DNA from: an uncultured Salinimicrobium sp.
GTDB taxonomy: Bacteria > Bacteroidota > Bacteroidia > Flavobacteriales > Flavobacteriaceae
Assembly: GCA_946887025.1 (NCBI GenBank)
Contig: CAMPJY010000155.1
Location: 1 to 5,745, forward strand
Length of the DNA stretch: 5,745 nucleotides
Direction: 5' to 3'
Part shown: positions 1-4,661 of the stretch, piece by piece
Layout of the letters: every line of letters begins with the position of its first letter
Numbering within the stretch: the stretch's first letter is position 1
The notes under the pieces: model-generated
Databases searched by the model: none
Seen by the model: the letters and a program-made list of their open reading frames with translations, nothing else
Told to the model about the DNA's origin: nothing
Made by a program: the position numbers and the translations under genes

Positions 1-31
1 TTTGCAGAGCTTTAATAATCGCTGGGAGATT

Positions 32-81
32 GGAGTAGCCATTTCCAAATCTTCAAATTTCCAAATTTTCAAATTTATTCC
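32..81. repeat. AT-rich 8-bp-period repeat, copy A
   Basis: After the lead-in ggagtagcca, four consecutive 8-bp units follow in register: tttccaaa (42-49), tcttcaaa (50-57), tttccaaa (58-65) and ttttcaaa (66-73), then the tail tttattcc. The same lead-in (ggagcagcca) and the same 8-bp units recur at 1357-1412. The two copies therefore form a dispersed intergenic repeat family and not chance AT-richness. This copy lies just past the 3' end of the minus-strand TPR gene. Nothing else is visible in 1-112. Its function is unknown. Confidence 0.7.
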
Positions 82-112
82 CCACTCGGAGCTTCCACCT
101 AATCAGCCGCCT

Positions 113-1144
113 CTATTCCAGGATCTCCACCTTCCTGGCCAGTTTAAAGTCGTCGATATCCGATTCCGACACCTGCTGATAATAGCCGTCAGCCACTTCC
201 GTGACATGACAGGTGAGGACCAGGCTAGGGAGTTCAGCTTCAGGATTGGCCAGGTCTTCTACCGGTTTTAACTGATAGGTACATTCGTCCAGCCAGGTCA
301 CCGTCATTTTTAATTTGAAGTTGCGTTCCTCGTTCTCTTCTATCTGGAAATCTTCCGTCCTGGTGATGAGGGTTACGCCACTTGCCTCGTCCTCGATCCT
401 GAATTTTCCGGTCCTTATCGTGGAGCAGTCCAAATTTTCCACTTTACAGCTAGTATTGAGTTCATTGAGGAACTCCTGGGTGATGATGCTGCTGTCCAGG
501 GCTTCCGTCAGTTTTAAAAACTTCCTGGCATTGCCGCAGTCCTCCTTCAGCATATACAGGACGGACAGCATATAGCTGCTGCCCGGATAATCCGGATCGG
601 CTTGATAGGATTTCTTCAGAATTTCCAGGCCCTTATCCAGAATTGCCTCTGTATTGGAAGCATTGGCACCGGCTGCTGCCAGGTATTCTTCCAGATAGGT
701 GATGCCATAATCCGTGAGCATCCTGGCGTGTTCGGGATTGATTTGCAATCCTTTGTCAAACTGTTCCCTGGTTTCCTCCAATGCCCCGAGAATGAAATAG
801 ATGGTGCCGTAGCCATAATATACCTCTGCATTTACAGGATCTATCAGAAATGCCTGGTTGAATCTGCGCATGGCTGAAATAAGGTCTGCTTCCTGATAGA
901 CATACCGGAAACCGAGGTCTGTCATTTTTTTAGCTGCCAGTTCACGGTCGCCATTAGATTCGGCCAGGAGCTGATCTACGAATGACTTGTCGGCTTCTTT
1001 CTGTTCCGGGGTCTTCTCGATGTTTCCATACTCAGGCGACATACTTGGGTCCAGGGTTGCCAGGGCTTCCCATTCGGAAAGGTTGTTCTGCGCCGGGGCA
1101 GTGGTGGCAAGAAGGAATAGGAAGATCTGTAATATTGTTTTCAT
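113..1144 (-). CDS. Secreted TPR protein with a distinct Cys-containing C-terminal domain
   Basis: The 343-residue product starts with a signal peptide (about 1-18, hydrophobic ILQIFLFLLA, likely cleaved at TAPA-Q), so it should be exported to the periplasm or beyond. Residues about 70-216 form tetratricopeptide-like helical repeats. The clearest are about 71-104 and 105-138, ending in the typical 'FLIDP' and 'LQINP'; a third is broken by an Ala/Asn-rich insertion near 155-166. From about residue 234 a different domain begins (C240, RTGKFRI at 245-251, then TVTWLDECTY at 281-290 with C288, then C312). This matches by memory a family of short stand-alone exported Bacteroidetes proteins, sometimes misnamed 'DNA topoisomerase IV', with a C..(F/I)RTG.F...QIE...WL..C.Y pattern. 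The role is probably protein-protein interaction in the envelope; no enzyme motif is visible. The gene appears monocistronic. No strong promoter is seen; taaaagta (1179-1186) reads as an imperfect -7 box (tactttta) on the minus strand. Confidence 0.85.
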   Translation of the reverse strand: MKTILQIFLFLLATTAPAQNNLSEWEALATLDPSMSPEYGNIEKTPEQKEADKSFVDQLLAESNGDRELAAKKMTDLGFRYVYQEADLISAMRRFNQAFLIDPVNAEVYYGYGTIYFILGALEETREQFDKGLQINPEHARMLTDYGITYLEEYLAAAGANASNTEAILDKGLEILKKSYQADPDYPGSSYMLSVLYMLKEDCGNARKFLKLTEALDSSIITQEFLNELNTSCKVENLDCSTIRTGKFRIEDEASGVTLITRTEDFQIEENEERNFKLKMTVTWLDECTYQLKPVEDLANPEAELPSLVLTCHVTEVADGYYQQVSESDIDDFKLARKVEILE

Positions 1145-1356
1145 AGCCTGTCGAAATAAGGATGGACACTCTTTTTAATAAAAGTATTAAATTTCCGGTT
1201 TAAGGCTTCGCTAAATTTCCTCGATATTTTTTAAGACCAAGCGCAAGCAGAAACCCGTTTTCTTCAGGCCTTTCTCCTTTGCATCTGGAAACCCGTTCGG
1301 GGGCGGTGGAAATGCATACCGTGGGGGTGAACGCGAAAAATTCCCTGGAAAGGGGA

Positions 1357-1412
1357 GGAGCAGCCATTTTCAAATTTTCAAATTTCCTCATTTTCAAATT
1401 TTCAAATGAATT
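1357..1412. repeat. AT-rich 8-bp-period repeat, copy B
   Basis: The lead-in ggagcagcca matches ggagtagcca of copy A in 9 of 10 bases. It is followed by ttttcaaa (1367-1374), ttttcaaa (1375-1382), tttcctca (1383-1390), ttttcaaa (1391-1398) and ttttcaaa (1399-1406). This copy is one unit longer than copy A at 32-81 and lies in the same orientation, so the two copies bracket the TPR gene as direct repeats about 1.3 kb apart. Its right end runs straight into REP-like copy 1. Length differences between copies fit slipped-strand change of the 8-bp unit. Confidence 0.7.
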
Positions 1413-1440
1413 CCGGACACGCGATAAATCGCGTCTCTAC
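1407..1440 (+). repeat. REP-like palindromic repeat, copy 1
   Basis: The centre is acgcgat-aa-atcgcgt (1419-1434), two perfect 7-base arms around two bases. Outside a C/C mismatch the stem can continue with gga opposite tct. It matches copy 3 (4187-4220) in 33 of 34 bases and copy 2 (2279-2306) over 28 of 28. It starts 14 nt downstream of the esterase stop codon (minus strand), so the transcript would end in or run through this hairpin. There is no T-run on either side, so it is not a classical intrinsic terminator. Confidence 0.85.
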
Positions 1441-1452
1441 TCCCGAAGCTGG

Positions 1453-2136
1453 TTACTTGCCCAGGGCATTTTCTATGGCTTCCAGAACAAGCGGCTCCAT
1501 GGTCTCGTATCCCAGTTCATTAGGATGCACCCCATCTTCTGAATACTCCTTTTTCAGGCCATTTCGCTCATCGGCCAGCGCCGGAAAATAATCGAGGTAA
1601 ACAAATCCATTGGCTTCCGCATAGGCCTTCATCCATTCGTTCACTTCTGCGATACGTTCCACCGCCTTTACCTGCGGACTCCAGGGATAGGAGTACACCG
1701 GAAGTATGGAGCTCAGGATCACCTTGATTCCGTTGGCCCTGGCCAGTTCCGCCATCGCCCTGAGGTTGTCGGTGATCATTTTTGTGGAAGCATAACCGGT
1801 ATTCCCGGCAATATCATTGGTCCCCGCAAGTATAACCACTGCTTTTGGCTTCAGGTCCAGGACATCAGGCGTAAACCTGATCAGCATCTGCGGAGTCGTC
1901 TGGCCACTTATCCCCCGGCCTGCGATCTGGTGTTCCTTAAAAAACTCCGGCCTTTGGGAAACCCAGCCTTCGGTGATGGAATTTCCCATGAATACGACCT
2001 CAGGGTATTCTTCTGAATTCAGGAGGGCCTCATTTAAAGTCCTGTATTTCTGAAGGTTTGGCCAGTCCTGCGAAAGGTCCTGGGCGATGGCAGGGGTGAG
2101 GCAGCTCATACTGAGGATAAGGAATAGTTTTTTCAT
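1453..2136 (-). CDS. Secreted SGNH/GDSL-family esterase or acylhydrolase
   Basis: This 227-residue protein has a signal peptide (1-18, LFLILSMSCLTPAIA-Q) and all four SGNH consensus residues. Block I is GNSIT with nucleophile S53, block II has G78 in RGISGQT, block III is GTND with N107, and block V is DGVHP with D201 and H204 completing the Ser-His-Asp site. The length fits the compact GDSL-2 (PF13472) single-domain fold. Known members remove acyl or acetyl groups from lipids, sugars or polysaccharides; in Bacteroidetes similar proteins are often linked to glycan deacetylation. The substrate cannot be read from the sequence, and no polysaccharide-utilisation genes are visible nearby. It is transcribed divergently from the SDR gene. 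An imperfect -7 box on the minus strand (aatatttg, reverse complement of 2198-2205) is a weak promoter candidate. It appears monocistronic, with REP-like copy 1 directly after its stop. Confidence 0.92.
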   Translation of the reverse strand: MKKLFLILSMSCLTPAIAQDLSQDWPNLQKYRTLNEALLNSEEYPEVVFMGNSITEGWVSQRPEFFKEHQIAGRGISGQTTPQMLIRFTPDVLDLKPKAVVILAGTNDIAGNTGYASTKMITDNLRAMAELARANGIKVILSSILPVYSYPWSPQVKAVERIAEVNEWMKAYAEANGFVYLDYFPALADERNGLKKEYSEDGVHPNELGYETMEPLVLEAIENALGK

Positions 2137-2278
2137 GCTTTGCGGAAGTTAATTTGTTTCCTGCTGATCACAGTTGGGTTCCAAAGAGATCAGTATTCAA
2201 ATATTAAAAAAAATAAGGAATAACAGTTCCCATTTGTAATATATGTTCACAAGATAGCATTCTGAGGCCCCAGAGGGG

Positions 2279-2306
2279 TTCCGGACACGCGATAAATCGC
2301 GTCTCT
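2279..2306 (+). repeat. REP-like palindromic repeat, copy 2
   Basis: The palindrome acgcgat-aa-atcgcgt lies at 2287-2302 inside a 28-base stretch identical to copy 1. Unlike copies 1 and 3, which follow stop codons, this copy sits between two divergent genes. Its right end is 12 bases upstream of the predicted -33 box of the SDR promoter. It could affect that promoter through structure or protein binding, or simply have inserted in a neutral position. Confidence 0.85.
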
Positions 2307-2318
2307 GCTAAATTGACT

Positions 2319-2350
2319 TTTGAATCCCCTGTTAAACAAGTTTAAATTTG
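2319..2350 (+). promoter_or_regulatory. Bacteroidetes-type promoter of the SDR/MDR operon
   Basis: TTTG at 2319-2322 (-33 box) is followed after 20 bases by TAAATTTG at 2343-2350, a perfect fit to the Bacteroidetes -7 consensus TAnnTTTG at normal spacing. Transcription should begin near 2355-2358, giving a 5' leader of roughly 55-60 nt before ATG 2413. A purine-rich stretch (agaagg, 2404-2409) lies only three bases before the start codon. Confidence 0.7.
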
Positions 2351-2412
2351 CCGGGCCTTCCTTGAAAAAGCCATAACTTGACAAGTAGGCGTATTCAAAA
2401 AAAAGAAGGCTT

Positions 2413-3201
2413 ATGAACCTGGAGAACAAAAGAATTCTGATTACCGGAGGAAGTGCCGGAATAGGTAAGGCTTTAATCCGGGAATTCCTTCAGCACGGGG
2501 TACAGCAGATAGCTGTAGTAGGCAGAAAGGAAGCAGCCCTGGAACAGCTGCAGCGGGAGTTTCCCGAAACCCCTTTCCTGCTGCTGCCGGGGGATGTTTC
2601 CAAAACCGAAGATCTCGACAGGGTCATAACTCAGGTGTCACAGCGCTGGGGAGACCTGGATATGCTTATCAACAATGCCGGAGTGGTGAGTGCAGGCCTG
2701 CTTTCGGAAATGAGGGAGGAGGACATTATCTCCCAGATCAATATAAACCTTACCGGCCTGATCCTCCTGACCAAAAAAGCCCTTCCACTTTTAAAAAACA
2801 GCAGCGAAGGCGGCATCATCAATATTTCCTCGGGTTATGGATATATCGCCATGCCATTCTACAGCGTCTATGCGGCTACAAAGGCAGGGGTACGACAGTT
2901 TTCCGACGCCCTGAGGAGGGAACTGGCCCCGCATTCGATACACGTAATGACGGTTTACCCTTCAGCTACAGATACCCCCATGATGGAAACTGCCGTGGTG
3001 GATAATATGGACACCCCCGAAGAGGTTGCAAAAATGACCCTTGAAGGCCTGCTAGCGGGAGAGATCAATGTCATCCTGGGAGGGGAGGAAAGACAAAGAC
3101 AGATACAGCTTAATTTCAATGAGCCCCGGAAAATGGATGAAATTGCCAGCGCCAGTTATAAGGCCCTGGAACTACGCACCGCTAAACACAGGTCTATGTG
3201 A
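2413..3201 (+). CDS. SDR-family NAD(P)-dependent oxidoreductase
   Basis: This 262-residue classical short-chain dehydrogenase/reductase has a full set of motifs: the cofactor loop TGGSAGIG (11-18), D61 in GDVS, NNAG (87-90), catalytic N112, S140, Y153 and K157 (YxxxK, with the usual 13-residue S-Y distance), and the post-catalytic YPSATDTPM (182-190). R38 at the end of strand beta-2 (VVGRKE) suggests NADP(H) rather than NAD(H). It is cytosolic, with no signal peptide. The C-terminal part (about 200-262, EEVAKMTLEGLLAGE...) covers the substrate-side helix and a polar tail. The overall look is of DltE/YqjQ-like SDRs that reduce or oxidise small carbonyl/alcohol substrates; the substrate is not predictable. 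It has its own promoter and is followed after 27 bp by an MDR-family reductase, probably on the same mRNA. Confidence 0.92.
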   Translation: MNLENKRILITGGSAGIGKALIREFLQHGVQQIAVVGRKEAALEQLQREFPETPFLLLPGDVSKTEDLDRVITQVSQRWGDLDMLINNAGVVSAGLLSEMREEDIISQININLTGLILLTKKALPLLKNSSEGGIINISSGYGYIAMPFYSVYAATKAGVRQFSDALRRELAPHSIHVMTVYPSATDTPMMETAVVDNMDTPEEVAKMTLEGLLAGEINVILGGEERQRQIQLNFNEPRKMDEIASASYKALELRTAKHRSM

Positions 3202-3228
3202 ATGTGAAATTGGAAAAAATAAAGGAAG

Positions 3229-4179
3229 ATGAAGAAAGAGATGAGAGCAGCAAGTTTTAAAGGATTTGAAGGCCCCGAAGGCATTGAGACAGGGTCTATG
3301 GAACTTCCCGAACTCAGGGAAGGGGAAGTACTCGTGAAAATAAAAGCCGCAGGGGTGAATCCGGTGGATGCCGTGATCACCAATGGCTATTACAAAGATA
3401 TGATGCCACACTCCTTTCCGGTCATTCCGGGATGGGATCTGGCAGGGACTGTGGAAGAAAGAGGGCACGCTGCGAGAAGATTCGAGCCGGGCGAGGAAGT
3501 CTATTCTTATGCGCGGAGACCCGAGGTCAAATGGGGGACCTTTGCTGAATATATAGTGATCCCGGAAAGTTATCTGGCCAGAAAGCCTGCAAACCTCTCC
3601 TGGGAAGAAGCTGCAGCCATTCCCCTGGCCGGACTTACGGCCTACCAGGCCCTGTACGTGGCCGGAAACCTGCAACAGGGACAGAGGCTTCTGATCCTGG
3701 GAGCTTCCGGCGGAGTAGGCAGTTTTGCCATTCAGCTGGCAAAGGCGAGGGGCGCAGAAGTTATAGGAGTCGCCAGCAGGAAAAATCACGAATATATGAA
3801 GTCCCTGGGTGCTGCCCATGGTATAGATTATAAAGAGCAGGAGATAGGCCGGGCTGCAAAAGAGATATTCCCCGAGGGGGTAGATCTCATCTTCGACTGC
3901 ACGAGCGGAGAAAGTCTGCAGCAGAGCCTCAAGAGCCTGAAATCTTCGGGCAAGCTGGTTTCTATCCTGAATCAGGGAGAAGATTTGGACAAAGCCATAG
4001 ATTTCCAGTTCGTGTTCTGTGAGCCCAACGTGAAGCATCTGGAGCATCTGAGGGAGCTGGCAGAGGCAGGTGACCTGAAAGTGGAACTGAGCAGGACGTA
4101 TTCCCTGGAAGAGGCTGCTGAAGCTTTAAAACAGATCCAGACCTTGCATACTACCGGTAAAATTGTGATTGTGCCTTAG
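3229..4179 (+). CDS. Zinc-independent MDR oxidoreductase, quinone-oxidoreductase-like (NADPH)
   Basis: This 316-residue medium-chain dehydrogenase/reductase is of the quinone oxidoreductase type. Residues about 5-125 form the GroES-like N-terminal domain (AAGVNPVDAVI 40-50, PVIPGWDLAGTV 64-75), with none of the catalytic or structural zinc cysteines of alcohol dehydrogenases; only C224 and C264 are present. The Rossmann domain has the GASGGVGS loop (158-165), and VASRKN (181-186) should hold the NADPH 2'-phosphate. The ending GKIVIVP is typical of the family. Family members reduce quinones, enones or other activated double bonds in the cytosol. Two starts are possible: ATG 3229 (aaaggaag touches it directly) or ATG 3241, whose product MRAASFKGF matches the usual family N-terminus (MKA...) better and has that ribosome site 12 bases upstream. 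It probably shares an mRNA with the SDR gene. REP-like copy 3 follows soon after the stop. Confidence 0.9.
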   Translation: MKKEMRAASFKGFEGPEGIETGSMELPELREGEVLVKIKAAGVNPVDAVITNGYYKDMMPHSFPVIPGWDLAGTVEERGHAARRFEPGEEVYSYARRPEVKWGTFAEYIVIPESYLARKPANLSWEEAAAIPLAGLTAYQALYVAGNLQQGQRLLILGASGGVGSFAIQLAKARGAEVIGVASRKNHEYMKSLGAAHGIDYKEQEIGRAAKEIFPEGVDLIFDCTSGESLQQSLKSLKSSGKLVSILNQGEDLDKAIDFQFVFCEPNVKHLEHLRELAEAGDLKVELSRTYSLEEAAEALKQIQTLHTTGKIVIVP

Positions 4180-4186
4180 GGAGGTT

Positions 4187-4220
4187 TGAATGCCGGACAC
4201 GCGATAAATCGCGTCTCTAC
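4187..4220 (+). repeat. REP-like palindromic repeat, copy 3
   Basis: The palindrome acgcgat-aa-atcgcgt lies at 4199-4214, with 33 of 34 bases the same as copy 1 (the only difference is g for t at 4192). It begins within 10 bases of the MDR oxidoreductase stop codon and could form a stem-loop protecting the 3' end of the SDR/MDR mRNA or help end transcription before the metal-efflux unit. No U-run follows. Confidence 0.85.
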
Positions 4221-4250
4221 CTGATCGGGGAATAATCTTTTGCATAGCTG

Positions 4251-4277
4251 TTGCAAAATTCGAATTTCCTATATTTG
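4251..4277 (+). promoter_or_regulatory. Probable promoter of the small Cys-rich protein / RND pump unit
   Basis: TATATTTG at 4270-4277 matches the Bacteroidetes -7 consensus TAnnTTTG at every fixed base. A TTG at 4251-4253 could be the -33 box, but the 16-base spacing is shorter than the usual 19-21; the better TTTG at 4239-4242 is too far away (27 bases). The expected transcription start (about 4282-4284) coincides with a GTG start codon at 4283, which would give a leaderless or nearly leaderless mRNA. Confidence 0.55.
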
Positions 4278-4282
4278 TGTCT

Positions 4283-4588
4283 GTGAAAGTGTTCGCAGCC
4301 ATACTATCCCTGTTCTTCCTGATGCTGAGTGTCCTGCCCTGCAGCGACGAAGCGCCTGATGAGAAGCTGAAACCGGAACAGCTCACGGCCAGCGACTGTG
4401 ACAGCCCCATAGCCGGAGATCTTTGCTCCCCTTTCTGTCATTGCCAGTGCTGCAGCATAAACTTTATAGATTTTGAATTAATGTCCTTTCAGGTACTAAG
4501 TCCTGAGGATCCGCAGGCTTCCTTCGCCTTCTTCGACGATCAGGAGCAGGAGGTGCTGTATACTTTCCACCAGCCGCCCCGGATTTAA
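4283..4588 (+). CDS. Small exported Cys-rich protein, DUF6660-like, next to a metal pump
   Basis: From GTG 4283 the product has 101 residues: a hydrophobic N-terminal segment (VFAAILSLFFLMLSVLP, 3-19) that should act as signal peptide or membrane anchor, C20 in PCSD, then a striking CSPFCHCQCC cluster at 48-57 (C48, C52, H53, C54, C56, C57) and an ending HQPPRI. The overall pattern (MK...ILS...PCSD...CSPFCxCxCC...QPPxI) agrees with my recollection of the Bacteroidetes family DUF6660, often found upstream of CusA/CzcA pumps. The Cys/His cluster suggests binding of a soft metal in the periplasm, perhaps as sensor or metal handover protein; this is inference. P19 before C20 does not fit a lipobox, so a lipoprotein is unlikely. 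A GTG at 4277 would add two residues, but it overlaps the -7 box and fits the family start less well. The efflux pump gene follows after 73 bp. Confidence 0.75.
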   Translation: MKVFAAILSLFFLMLSVLPCSDEAPDEKLKPEQLTASDCDSPIAGDLCSPFCHCQCCSINFIDFELMSFQVLSPEDPQASFAFFDDQEQEVLYTFHQPPRI

Positions 4589-4597
4589 TACAGTCTT

Positions 4598-4613
4598 GGG
4601 ATACCTGTATCCC
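4598..4613. repeat. Short perfect inverted repeat in the Cys-rich protein / pump gap
   Basis: gggatac-ct-gtatccc: two perfect 7-base arms around two bases, starting 10 bases after the stop of the small Cys-rich gene and ending 48 bases before the pump start. As RNA it could form a 6-bp stem with a 4-base loop; as DNA it is a symmetric site for a dimeric regulator. There is no U-run after it, so a simple terminator is unlikely. Partial attenuation, mRNA processing or an operator are all possible. Confidence 0.45.
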
Positions 4614-4661
4614 GTTGGGAAGCTTTTCCTGTAAAATTTTACTGAATTAAATCAAATATAC

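Larger units (their letters stand above)
1145..1452. other. Intergenic region, about 308 bp, with two repeat elements
   Basis: This spacer separates the 5' end of the TPR gene from the 3' end of the SGNH esterase gene, both on the minus strand. The part nearest the TPR gene (1145-1230) is AT-rich and should hold its promoter. The middle (about 1250-1360) is G/C-richer and includes a short direct repeat gaaacccgtt at 1250-1259 and 1288-1297. The part nearest the esterase stop holds the 8-bp-period repeat and REP-like copy 1. I find no convincing gene: a 65-codon minus-strand frame through it (1200-1397) is largely made of the repeat sequence. Confidence 0.6.
2137..2412. other. Divergent intergenic region with the esterase and SDR promoters
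   Basis: This 276-bp spacer lies between two divergently transcribed genes and must hold promoters in both directions. It contains a strong plus-strand promoter match (2319-2350), REP-like copy 2 (2279-2306), and an A-run region (2205-2215) next to the imperfect minus-strand -7 box. No conserved small gene is evident: the minus-strand frame over 2247-2429 passes through the REP element and encodes its translated signature RDAIYRVSG. Confidence 0.6.

Noticed and set aside
1179..1186. taaaagta as a minus-strand -7 box (tactttta) for the TPR gene
   Set aside because: The last base does not fit TAnnTTTG and no TTTG/TTG is found at the right distance upstream, so I do not list it as a promoter.
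1200..1397. 65-codon minus-strand frame in the intergenic region
   Set aside because: Its N-terminal part (KMRKFENLKM) is just the translated 8-bp repeat. There is no start signal or family likeness, so it is better treated as repeat DNA. I could not exclude that the whole segment is part of a longer dispersed repeat.
1413..1438. REP-like copies as CRISPR repeats
   Set aside because: The copies are about 870 and 1,900 bases apart with genes between them, without regular spacers or cas genes.
2198..2205. Minus-strand aatatttg as a -7 box for the esterase gene
   Set aside because: One fixed base is off and no -33 box at 19-21 bases is seen; it is mentioned only as a weak candidate in the gene entry.
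3172..4047. Open frame of 291 codons on the minus strand
   Set aside because: It lies wholly opposite the MDR oxidoreductase gene, whose family motifs are intact. The translated sequence is rich in Phe, His and Ser, with no domain pattern, as expected for an antisense shadow.
4187..4220. REP-like copy 3 as an intrinsic terminator
   Set aside because: The stem is not followed by a T-run on the plus strand, so a Rho-independent terminator cannot be supported; a structural 3'-end role remains possible.
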